A stretch of DNA of 64,000 nt from Odobenus rosmarus divergens. Lineage: Eukaryota > Chordata > Mammalia > Carnivora > Odobenidae. The notes below the pieces were generated by a model. It ran no database searches and was not told where the DNA came from. It was given only the letters and a program-made list of their open reading frames with translations. Below, piece after piece: positions 19,801 to 32,734 of this stretch. The DNA is taken from contig NW_004450582.1 in assembly GCF_000321225.1 (NCBI RefSeq), positions 1,944,870-2,008,869 on the forward strand, given 5' to 3'. Every line of letters starts with the position of its first letter. Within the stretch, counting starts at the first letter, position 1. The translations under genes were made by a program, and so were the position numbers.

Positions 19801-22800
19801 TGAAGGAGACAACTGAACTGGGATTTAAAGGAGAGATAAAATTTGGACAAAGTAGAGGAGAATTCATGTCCAAGTTGGGAATAATATCAAACTTAGGAAA
19901 CAGTGATTAAGCCAATTTGACTGGATCTCAGGGCATGTTTAGAGAAAATAAATATATGAGAAGCTTGATTAAAACCACATTATGGAGAAATTTGAATACC
20001 AGGTTAGTGGGTTTGCATTTAACTTGGTTGGCACTGCAAAGCCCTTAAAGCCTTTAGATCCGGGAGTAACATGAACAGGAATGTGTTTTAGCAAGATGAT
20101 TTTGGCAGTGATGACTAGGGTGGATTGTTAAGCAAAAACACAAGAGTAGAGAGGACTTTTGTTAGGCTGACAAAATCAACCATGTACTAAGGGTCTGTAG
20201 CAGAGAAGGGTCTGTAGCAGAGAGGGGTCTGCAGTAGAGAGGGGTCTGCAGTAAAGAGGGGATAAAAGAAAGTGAAGAAAAGGGGCCCCTGGGTGGCTCA
20301 GTCGGTTAAGCACCTGCCTTAGGCTCAGGTCACGATCTCGGGGTCCTGGGATCAAGTCCCACATCAAGCTCCCTGCTCAGTAGGAAGTCAGCCTCTCCCT
20401 CTCCCTCTGTCCCTCCCTCCTCCTCCCACTTCCCCCTCCCCAACCCACCCCCCACTCATGCACACACTCTTTCTCTCTCAAATAAATAAAATCTTTTTTT
20501 TAATTTTATTTATTTATTTGACAGAGAGGAACAGTGAGAGAGGGAACACAAGCAGGGGAAGTGGGAGAGAGAGAAGCAGGCTTCCCGCGGAGCAGGGAGC
20601 CCGATGCGGGGCTCAATCCCAGGACCCTGGGATCATGACCCGAGCCGAAGGCAGATGCTAAACGACTGAGCCACCCAGGCGCTCCTAAATAAAATCTTTT
20701 TTAAAAAATTATAAAAAAAAGAAAGAAAGTGAAGAAAAGGCAGGTCCTGCTAATGATTAAACATAAAATTTCTGGAAAAGAGGCAAAGTTTAAAGCCAGG
20801 ATATGAACGAATAGTGAAGGCATATACAAAAATAGGGATTTCTGATGCTTTAGTTAGTTGTTAAATTTGTATTGTTGGTGGAATATCAAGACAAAGATGT
20901 ATAGAATCTACTGGAAATGCAAAATCGGGACAAAAGATAAAGTTTTCAAGATTTCTGCACTAAATGTCTTTCCCCCTCTAGCCTCCATCCTATATATTTC
21001 ACTTCTCACCCAAATCTCTTTTAAATGTATTTTATATTCAGTGTCTCAAATTTTCTTCAAGCTCTTAAATACCCTGTTATCTAATCTATGCCCCACACTC
21101 CATTAAAACTGCTTTCCTCCAGGTCAGCCTGCCTTCCACATTTCCAAACCCAGTGAACACGCTTTAGGTCTTATTTAAGTGAACATGTCTGCCATATTTG
21201 ACTTTGTTGACTGTCTCTTTAGCATTCTTTCTTTCCTTAACTCCTAAGAGCCTACTTCTGGTCCTCTTCTTCTTTTCTTAATCTCCTTGAGATGTTCTCT
21301 GCCTCCATGTACACTGTTTCCTGACCCCAGTGCTCTTCCCAATCTGGGTTATTAGAATTTGCGTTCCGTAGAAGCAGAGACTATTTTGTTCACGCCTTCA
21401 ATTACAGAGCCTAAAAAAGTGTCACTCATGGAGCAGGTGTCCATTGTTTGTTGAGTAAATCAATGAATGAATGAATATGTTTTCCTTAGGTAATACAATT
21501 CTTTTTGTTTGACTATTATGTGTCTACTGAGGATCTGAAATGTTTTCTCTCTAGCCTGGACCTCTCTCATGATTCAAATGCTTGCTGTATATAATTATTT
21601 GGGATAGTTTCATTAAACGTTACAGTCCTAACATGTTCAAAACTGAATTTATCATCTGCACCTGCTAAGTTATACTCTTTCCTCTAAAACACTTTAATTG
21701 AATGGCTATGTTCATTTAGTCTAATTTTTGCCAATTTTACCTCCAATCTGACTGAATCTATATTCCCCTTCACTCTTTTGACTTCATTCCTCATTTAGGT
21801 CCTTAGCATCTTTGGCATAAACCATTTCAATAGCTTCTTAATTAGTCTCCCTTTGCTACTTCACATCCATATTCTAGATTGTTATCACAATGATGTATTT
21901 AAAATGGAAAGTTGACCATGACATTCCCTTCTTAAAAACACCTCAATATTCTCCTTTTCTTACAAGATAAAAACCAAGATATTTAACAGTACATATAGTC
22001 TTTTATGACCTGGCCACTGCCTGCTTCTCTAGTCCCTTTTTTAGCACATTCCCATGGTAGGCTTTACTCTCCCGCTACACAGTGTGATAATACAATTCCA
22101 TGACTTCACACAGGCCCCTGCCTAGAATGCCACCACCTTCAATGGCCCCTATCACTTAGCCTCACCCAGCAACCTCCTCCTGTCCCAGTGAGTCAGTTGA
22201 GGTATTGTATCCTTCACAAAGCCTCCATGGAATCTTCAAATTGGCCTACCTATGCCTCTATACTTCCATATCTCTATTTACATTTACCACTTTATAGTAC
22301 ATGTCATATATCTCTGTGTCTGTCTCACCTAATATGACATTAGACCATGAGCTATTCAAGGGCAGGAACCACGACTTATGCACGTTTGTATTCCAAAGCT
22401 CCACAATATGCCTCTGGTCACGAAGACACTCAGAAGTGCTTGAGAAATTGACTCACCTCCCAAAGTACATCTGAGTCCCTAATCCTTTGCCCACCTGGAC
22501 AGCAGCTGCAGGTTGTTATTGTCACCATCATGAAATAGGATTAAACCGAGCTCTTCTGTGAAAAGCTTTAGTAAGACAGCTATGCAAGGTTATTCTAATG
22601 CCTTTCATGTGACTGCTGAACCACTGGGAGTAACCCTTCCATAAAAAAAGTGCTAATCAGCTACACGTCCACAAGTCCTTCTTTTCTCATTTCCGTGTTT
22701 ATAAATCTCACAAAGGCCTGATTGAAAAGTCTTAGTACTAAAAAAAATTTAAAAATTAAATAAATAAACAAACAAACAAATAAATAAGTCTACTAAGATA

Positions 22801-25800
22801 CATATGTGGGGAAGAAAAACTAGAGCTGTTCCTTCCAATGTCTCTACAGGCTTTCTGACCTCTAATGGGTGCATTAGCCTGGCTTACCGTGTATTCTTTA
22901 TAAAGCCCTGTTGATGACTTCCCAGGACTGTTCACGCTTCTTTAGCATCTGTTTTTTGTTTACCACTAGTGGCAAGACCTACTCTAAATGAACTCCTGGG
23001 AACCCTGCGAATGAGGTTATTGATGTACCATACCAAAAACAAACATACCAGTTCCTGCCCTGCTCCATGGGCAGGTCTGGGAGAGGTTCAACCTATGCCG
23101 CACAGCTTTGAGATAAACATATTTGTCTCAGTTTCTACTTTCAAAAGTTTAGTCCATATTTTAATAGAATTATTATTTAGGAGTTTAGGATGATTTTTTT
23201 CTTTTTTTAGAAGAACATCAACCAAGACTATTCTTTTTTAAATTGGGAAAAGTGAACCTGTTGTGAAATTTTGGGTACCTACCTTCATCTTAAATGTATA
23301 GTTCATTCTGTTTGTTTTGTGTTATGATAGATGTTATGCTAGGTGTTTTTCAGTATTCTACCATTTAATTCTCAAGAGAATCTGATGAAATAATTATTAT
23401 TATCCCTGCATTATCAATAAGGACACTAAAGCTCCCTACTCTATAGTCTCACAACTATGGAATAAACAGACGTCTGATTCATACCCAGAATTGCTGTCTC
23501 CAAAACATGCCATTTCTATGATACTATAGTGACTTTCTGAAGCACTTAAGCCTGACAAAAACCTTTGTTTTTACTCCTAGATTCTATCAGGCTCCTCATT
23601 CTCAAGCCCAGTTAAAATTAAACCTTCTCCTAAATCATTTCTCTATCCCCCTGGAACTACTTAAACCCTGGGATTACTTCTCAAGATTTAATCTAGGCAT
23701 TACATATGTTGGCAAAGAAATCTCAGAATGTAGACATAGAGAATTTTCAATTGTAAGAACATATTTAGAGACAAGCTGGAATAATGATAAGTGGAAAAAC
23801 AGTAAGACTGTAATGAGTTGACATTACTAGATGCTTTGAAATGTTAGAGCAATACGAAGCCAGCAAGTGCTATATTCGTGGAACACATCACTCTCCAGAA
23901 AGAGTGCAGGCCAACTCTAAAAATGTGATCAGAAAGAATTTAAGTCAGTGAAACAATAATAAGTTGTGTATGACAACCTGTTTGGTGTGTGTGACAGCTT
24001 GTCTTTTGTTGAGTGTGACTGCAGGCAGACCCTCCACCCTCTCTGACAACACTCCCGTTGTTGCCCTAATGGAGATGTAATCCTGGGTTGAATAAACCAT
24101 GAGCCTGTTCTAAAATGGAATTTCAGATATTATTTGAATGTTTATCCTGCTTTGGCTTTCCTCAATCACCTCTTTTTTAAGAAATATAATTAGCCTAACT
24201 TTGACCCAGTGGGATAGTAATGGAAACACAGTGAAGGCATTCTTTCATTCTTTGGACGGTTATGTGCTGGATTCTTATTATAAGAAATGCACCTTGCCAA
24301 GCAGAATCAAAAGGAACTAGTGCATAAAAATAAGCTAATAAATGCAAGAAGTGAGATCTGTCAAATTATTAAGTATTTCTTTCTAAAGTATATATTTACC
24401 AAATATATGGCGAGCTAAGCAGTTTATAAAAACAAATGCAGGAACATGAGGGTTTTTGTTTCACAGATGATTTCTCAGTGCTATTCAAAACATTTAATAC
24501 TATAACTGTGGTGTAAACTAAGACTTTAATACACTTTATAAAAAACTGCATTCTTAATTAGAGAAACACATAGGAATTCAAAAGAATATTGCTGAATTAC
24601 TAATGAACAGGAAAAAACTAATCTGTTGGTATGGCACAGTGTCTAAAACATAAAATAATCCACTTCCAATACCCTTGGGAGGGCTCAAAATTATATTTTA
24701 AGGTGGCAACCCTTCTGGTTTACTGTTTCTGTTTTCCGTCTGGTGCCTCTTTTCTTGGGGAGAAAAAGAATATGATATCTCAAGTAAAATTCTTTCCAAA
24801 AACCGGAAAATATATAAAAACAATTTTTCCCCAACTCTTGGTTTCAGGGTCAGATTTTCTGCCCAGTGCATTATGCAAATAATTCCTGAAAGAAGGGAGA
24901 TTTCCTGTTCAAATGTTGTTTGAACACATGAATATTCCAGAGCTTATTCGTTTAAGACCCGCTGAACTAATCTGCCATGTTGCGTTAAAAGAAGCACTAC
25001 AGGGCGCCTGGCTGGGTGGCTCAGTCGGTTAAGCGACTGCCCTCGGTTCAGGTCATGCTCCTGGAGTTCGGAATCGAGTCCCGCATCGGGCTCCCTGCTC
25101 AGCAAGGAGCCTGCTTCTCCCTCTGACCCTCCTCCCTCTCGTGCTTTCTATCTCTCATTCTCTCTCTCTCAAATAAATAAATAAAATCTTTGAAAAAAAA
25201 AAAAGGAAGCACTACAAACTGGAGAGACTTCAGGAGAGCGGTTCTTATTAAAACTCTTTGCTACTTAGAGAATGTTATCACCCCTTAACATCCTCTGCCT
25301 TCAATATACTGCATTCCTGAAGTCCAGAAACACCTGGAGGAACGGGCGCTTCCTGTTCTCCCTGTTCTGGGAAGTGGTGAGGGACTGCCTGGAAAAGAGC
25401 GGAGAGGGAGGGGTTCCCGGCCACAGCGCAGCTCTGTTAGCTGAGGCGCGCCACCAGCCCTGCCGGTTCCTAGCCAAACGATTGCGAAGTATTTAGACAC
25501 ATGAAATATTAAAAGGGCCCCGGTTGTGATTATAATAATGATGATTTTGATGTTTGCAATTAGCAAAGCCTTAAATGTGAAAGAGACATGCCATCTGGCA
25601 AAGCAGCCGCAAAGAGGCCTGTGTGCTCCTTCTCTTTCTCTGGGGACTCTTACCCGTGAAGGAGGATAGGAGCGGCCGGGCCAGGACTCCCCCCTAGGAA
25701 GACTTTTTCTCTTGCTTTGCTATTTCTGGCCCAAGCCTTCTGCTCAGAACTTTGTGAATATTAAAACAATTAAGTATACTAAGGGAGTTCACATTTTTTA

Positions 25801-28800
25801 AAATATCCTATGGTTTTGACTTTTTTTTCAAAATTCTTATTTTGAAATACATTTTTTGCACCTCAGCATTTATTTGTTTTATAAATTTGAGTTGTGAGGA
25901 ACAGTCATAAAATAAAGTGATTGAATTGCTTTCTGAGTGAATGTCAAGCCCTCCTGTACCTCAGTGCCTAACACACAGCAGGCACTCAGCAAATAATCCA
26001 TTCGCAAAGGTATTATAAGAGAACGACTGGGTATATCCAGAATTAATATTATTAACCATAGAGTGCATCGGGCTTCTTAAAGGTGCATATTGCTTTTAAC
26101 TAACCCGATGGGAGACCACCTTGAACAAAAGAGGAGAAAAATAGGCAATGGGACTCATCATGGGAATGACAATAATGAACAATCTCGGATTCCTATAGTT
26201 TAGTGACTTCAATTTATCTTTGCCTGAATTCCCTCCTGCATACACTAAAATGAGACTTACCTCTGACTTTGCTGGGTAGACTGGGAGAAAGTATCTTGGG
26301 GCCAAAAGGATGGTTCTGATCCAGCGTAAGATCAGGTTGGGTAGGACCTATATGAGATAGAAGATATAAGGGAAGAGTTTGGGATGTCCACAGGTTGGTG
26401 GCCCAAGGATCTCAAACTATTTTAGGAAACAGAACCCTTCAGGAGCTAACATTTGTCTGTAGGCATAGTTGCTATGGGTGATAGAAGCATGATCTTGTGC
26501 CTTTATGGGCATGAGTAGATTGGGGGAGAGGAATGGAAAACTCTGGAACAATGATGGACAGTATGAAGTCTTATGTTCTAATATATCTGAGTATGGTGGA
26601 AAGGTAGCTCTAAAATGCAAATGTGGTATAATGGACTAGGTAACTAGATAACCCTTCCACAAAACCAACTTATTTTAAAAGCCAGGCAAGCAGAAAAGGG
26701 GGCAGGGAGGCTTTGGAGAACAACAACAAGAAGAAGAAATGTCTAGACTAAGATCTAGAAAGGATGAAAACCCAGAAAGAAAATGCTGCACTGGGACTGT
26801 TCTTTGTCTGGGAAGCTTTCCTGCCAGTTCCTGAAGCAGTCAAGAGGCTAAGAAGTTTACTAGCTTTTTTAAGACCCTCAAGGAGCCAGAAAAGTAAATG
26901 TTGAAATTCAGGGCCCAGAAATGGAAGTAGGAGGTAGATTTAGTAAAACACCCTTTGCCCCACTTTGGACCCTAAAAGGCAGTACCCTAAGAACAAGGAT
27001 GTACCATAAGTAGATCAGCCCTCCCAAGGGCTGCAACACATTTGAATCATCTTAATCACTGAAATTGGATTAAGATGGTCATATATGAATATATAAATTA
27101 TGTATACCTATGGATACATGCAGACACACATATACCTCTACACATACATAATTATACATATGTATCATATTTATAATCTACCCTTAGCCATGCCATAGTA
27201 TAATAGCTGAAACTCAGAGAAAAAGAGAAAAATATTAAATCAGAGAAAAGAGATTACCCTCAAAGTAATATCAAAGGGGTAATACTAAGTTTCACAGATG
27301 ACTTCTCAGGAGAAAGAATACCACATATGAAGAATCATATCTTGCAAAAACTGAAAGAAAATAACTGTCAACTTAGAATTCTACCTCCAACAAAAATAGC
27401 CTTCAAAAATGACAATATTTTAAGCATGGCACCCAAGAAATCTTACACTAAAAGTTGTTCTCTAGGCAGAAGGCAAAACATCCCAGACGGAAGCTCAAAA
27501 GTGCAGGAAGGAACAAAAAGAAACTAAAATATGAGAATGTGCAGAAGTGTAAATGTATATTGACTATACGACAATAATAATAACACTTTGTGAGATTTAG
27601 AATTAAAATACACAATAATAATCACCCGTAAATCTTCACTGTGGGGCAAGGGAATGGAGTCGGAAGGAGGAAAACTACTAGAATGTTCTAATGTCTGCAT
27701 AGTCCAAGAAGAGACAAAATTGACAGTTAAAATTAGATTCGGATGACTAAAGAATGCATGTTGTATAATGCATGCTGGTACTCCTCAAGAGAATGACTAT
27801 AGCACATGTGACTTCTAAGCCAATCAAGGGAAAGAAAGAACAATATGAGGTGCTCAATCAATTCAAAGTAGTCCAGAAATGAAAGAAAATGGATATTTGG
27901 AACAGGCAGAACCAATAGGAAATGCATATGGGATTAAATGTATCTGTGGTTACATTATATAAAATAATGCAATCAAAAGACAAAGAGAGGGGGGAAAAAA
28001 GACAAAGAGAGCAGACTGGATTAAAAAATACAACTCTGTGCTTTTTACAAAAGACATATCATTTTTTTGAATTTTATTTTATTATGTTATGTTAATCAGC
28101 ATACCTTACATCATTAGTTTTTGATGTAGTGTTCCATGATTCATTGTTTGTGCATAACACCCAGTGCTCCATGCAGAACGTGCCCTCCTTAATACCCATC
28201 ACCAGGGTAACACATCCCCCCACCCCCTCCCCTCTAGAACCCTCAGTTTGTTTCTCAGAGTCCACAGTCTCTCATGGTTCGTCACCCCTCTGACTTCCAC
28301 CCTTCATCTTTCCCTTCCTACTATCTTCTTTCTCTCTCTCTCTCTTTTTTTTTTTAACATATAATGTATTATTTGTTTCGGAGGTACAGGTCTGTGATTC
28401 AACAGTCTTACACAATTCACAGCGCTCACCATAGCACACACCCTCCCCAGTGTCTATCACCCAGCCACCCCATCCCTTCCACCCCCCACCACTCCAGCAA
28501 CCCTCAGTTTGTTTCCTGATCATTTTAAAACACAGGAACACATGTAAAATATAAAGATAGGTTAAAAAAAAAAGGGATAAACCCTATGATCCAGCAATTG
28601 TGCTAATAGGTATTTACCCAAAAGATGCAAAACTACAGACTTGAAGGGGCACATGCACCGTGATGTTTATAGCAGCGTTATCAACAATAGCCAAACTATG
28701 GAGAGGGCCCCAATGTCCATGGACTGATGACTGGGTAAAGAAGAAGTGGTGTATATATACGATGGAATATTACTCAGCTATCAAAAAGAATGAAATCTTA

Positions 28801-31800
28801 GGACGCCTGGGTGGCTCAGTCGGTTAAGCGTCTGCCTTCAGCACAGGTCATGATCCCAGGGTCCTGGGATTGAGTCCCGAACCGAGCTCCTTGCTCAGCC
28901 GGAAGCCTGCTTCTCCCTCTGCCTGCCGCTCCCCCTGCTTGTATGTTCTCTCTCTCTCTCTCCCTCTGACAAATCAATAAGTAAAATGTTAAAACAAAAA
29001 GAATGAGATCTTGCCATTTGCAATGACATGGATGGAGCTAGAGTGGATTAAGCTAAGCGAAGTAAGCCAGTCAGAGAAAGACAAACCATATGATTACACT
29101 CATATGTGGAATTTAAGAAACAAAACAGATGAACATATGGGAAAGGGCGAAGGGAAAAAAAAGAGAGGGAGAGAGAAACAAACCATAAGAGCCTTTTAAT
29201 GATAGAGAACAAACAGGGTTGATGGAGGGAAGGAGGTGGGTGGGGGATGGGCTAAATGGGTGATGGGTATTAAGGAGGGCACTTGTGATGAGCCCCGGAT
29301 GTTGTATGTAAGTGATGAATCACTGAATTCTACTCCTGAAACCAATATTGCACTGTATATTAACTAACTAAAATTTAAATAAAAATGTTTTTAAAAAAGG
29401 AATTCCTACCTAAAGAAAAAGAAATAGAAGGATAGAGCTATACCATGCAAATACTTCCAAAAGAAAGCTGATATAAGCATATTGATGTAAGACAAAGTAG
29501 TCTTTTAGGCAACAAGAGATAAAGAATGATGCTTTATAATGATACATATTTCAATTTGGCCAGACGATGTAACAATTCTAAATTTGCATTCATCTAATAA
29601 ATGGCCTGAGAACATGTAAGCAGAAACTGACAGAATTGTAAGAAAAAAATGGTTAAATTCACCATCATGGTGGGAGATTTTTAGTACTACTCTCTTGATA
29701 AAATAAACTGGTTAAATAAATCAATAAGAATATAGAAAATTCGAACTATAAAATTAACCATGTGAGCTGTTAGTATATAGAGAACACTGTATTTGAAAAC
29801 TGCAGAATATACATAATTTTAAGGACACATATAACATATCTAGAAGTTGACAAATGATATAAATAAAAGGTAGAAATTAAGCTAAAAATTAATAACAAGA
29901 TTAAATTAAGAAACACACTTCTAAATAGCCAATAGGTTAGAGAAGAAATAAGAACAGAAATTGGAAAACATTTTGGACTGAATGATAAAAAATCTACACA
30001 TAAAATTTATGGATGCATTTATAGCCCTGTAAGGGGGAAATGTGTAGATTTTAATGTATATTTTAGAAAAGGATAAAAATCAAGATCTAAGCATCCATTT
30101 TAAAGTGAGAAAAATAATGAGTTCCAGGTAGATTTCCAATTTATTGTGAAAGATAAAATAGTAAATTTTCTAGGAGATAATATAAGAGAATATCTTCATG
30201 ACCTTGGGTAGTCAAAGATTTTTAAATAAAACGAAACAAAAACACACACCAGCTATAAGGGAAATGATTGATAACCTCAACTACATTGAAATCACCTTCT
30301 GTTTATGAGCAATAACTAATAAAAGGGAAGGTCCCAGTGAGGGAAGATAATGCAACATAGAAGCAATAAAGGACCGATATATAGAATATATAAAAAATAC
30401 CTTCAAACCGGCAAGAAAAAGATAGACACTCAATACAATAGAAAAATAGGCAAATGAAGAGGACATAAAGGTGGTTATTCAGGGAAATGCAATGTAAACC
30501 ACAATAAGGGGCGCCTGGGTGGCTCAGTCAGTAAAGCATCTACCTTTGGCTCCGGTCATGATCTCAAGGGTCCTGCGATCGAGGGTCAAGTTGGGCTGCC
30601 TGCTCAGCCAGGAGTCTGCTTCTCCCTCTGCCTCTGCCCCTTTCCCCCACTCAGGCTCTCTCTCAAATAAATAAATAAAATCTTGAAAAAAAACACACAG
30701 TAAGACACCACCCCATATTCACCAAAATGAATACAATTAGAAAGGCTGATTAATAGCAAGTGTTGGCAAGGATGTGGAGCAACGAACGGGGCTTTCAAAC
30801 AATATAGGTGCAAGCATAAATTATTATCTACTTTAGAAAATAGCTTGGCATTTTTGTTAGTTGAAAACACGAATGCTCTCTAATCAAAAATCCCAATCCA
30901 AGGTATATGGTCAACAGAGAGTTACCATGAACAAGAGTGTTCACTGAAGTATTATTTTAATAATCAGAAACAGGAAACAGCCTAAATATCCATCAGTAGT
31001 AAGTGACTAAATACATGTTGCATATTTATACAGTGGAACATTATATAGCAAAGAAACTGAAAAACCTCAGCTGCGTGCAGGAACACAGATGACTCCTAAA
31101 CAAAATGAGACATGCATACCAAAAATACACTGTTTGTTTCCACTTATATAAAGTTTTAAGAAAGAAAACTGAACCACAGGATCAAAAGATGCTTCCTTAA
31201 GTGGCAAAGCTATAAAGGAAGGATTGAAATGGTCACCATAAAAGTCAGGAAATGGTCACCTTTGGCAAAAAAAAAAAAAAAAGCAGATTATGGCTTCGAA
31301 GGGAAGACAGAGGGCCTCCGGGGTTCTGGCAATATTCTATGTCTTTGCCCAAATGGTGGTTCCACGGTTGTTTGCCCTGTAATAATTTTTAAAAACTGAG
31401 TTTTACATTTTCCATTTCATGCTTTTCTCTATATGTGCATATTATTTCCCATTAAAAGGGTACATACATACATACATAAATCTGATTATGCAAATGGATC
31501 CTCTTGCCTTCAGGTTAGACTTTAATCTATTTACCTCGGCTTCAGGGCCATTTGGAAGTTTCCCCCAGCCTACGCCGCTAACCTTGTCTCTCTCCTACTC
31601 ACACTTAACCTCTACTGTTATAGTCATAGCAAACTAACTGCAGCTTCCAGAACATGGCATCTCACATCTTTTTGCCTTTTGCAAATACTGTTTTTTAATT
31701 TACAACTCCCTCCCCACCCTCATTCACCTGACCTAGTTTTAGCTACTTTTTAAGAGTTGCTTCTTCCTGGAAGATTTCTGCTCTTCCTTTAGGTGACGTA

Positions 31801-32592
31801 TGGGCCTATGATTCCCCTGTGATGACATTTCTGTTCCCTTTTTTGTATCCCACAGGACAGTGTTCTTTGAAAGCAGAGAATATTTCCTATTTACCTTTAA
31901 GTCTTTTGAGCTTTAGTCAGTGCCTGACATGTGGTAGATAGTCCAGAAACATTTACCAATGAATAAATAAAAACAGAACAGTGACAATTTTATCCTTTTT
32001 GTGTTACCCAGGTGGATAACGAAAAACTGGATTTAGAGAGCAAAGACATTGAAAGGATTGATGCCTCCAAATTAAGCCGTTTCATTGAGATCAACAGCCT
32101 CCACTTGGTGACAGAGTACAACCCTGTGGTAAGCAATAGCCCTTGTCTCCAGACCCTTTTAAATTCCTTTGTCAGAGAGGGTACTTGTCTCCATAGCAGA
32201 GATTTCTTCCTCTAGGAGTTCTAATCCTTTGACCTGTAATAACAGTAACTGTCATTGTTGTTGTTTATGTTGCTATCCTTACTACAACCCTTTACATTTG
32301 ATAGACTTGTTCCTATTAAACAAAGAAAGAAACCAAGTTATAAAACTTAAATACCCATCAGGGGGCGCCTGGATGGCTCAGTCTATTGAGTATCCTGCTC
32401 TTGGTTTGGGCCCAGGTTGTGATCTCATGGGTTATGGGATCAAGCCCCACATCCAGCTCTGCACTCAGCATGGAGTCTGCTTGGCATTCTCTCTCCCTCT
32501 CTCTCTGCCCCTCCCACTTGTGCTTTCTCTCTCTCTCAAATAAATAAATAAATCTTTTGAAAGAAAGAAAGAAAAAGAAAGAAAGAAAGAAA

Positions 32593-32623
<31 letters not shown>

Positions 32624-32669
32624 AAGAAAGAAAGAAAGAAGAAGAAAGAAAGAAAGAAAGAAAGAAGAA

Positions 32670-32734
<65 letters not shown>

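Larger units (their letters stand above)
27200..31280 (+). mobile_element. Old L1/HAL1-type LINE, broken by younger insertions
   Basis: Forward L1-family protein-coding remnants are visible. Near 27330-27480 is the HAL1/L1 block CTGTCAACTTAGAATTCTACC, TTCAAAAATGACAATATTT. Around 29870-30040 are ORF2-like stretches. At 30730-31150 is the ORF2 C-terminal and 3' block (AAGTGTTGGCAAGGATGTGG, AGCCTAAATATCCATCAG, TACAGTGGAACATTATATAG). An A16 run at 31268-31283 may be its tail. All frames are disrupted. It is interrupted by younger L1 ends (28063-29400) and SINE copies. Confidence 0.7.
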
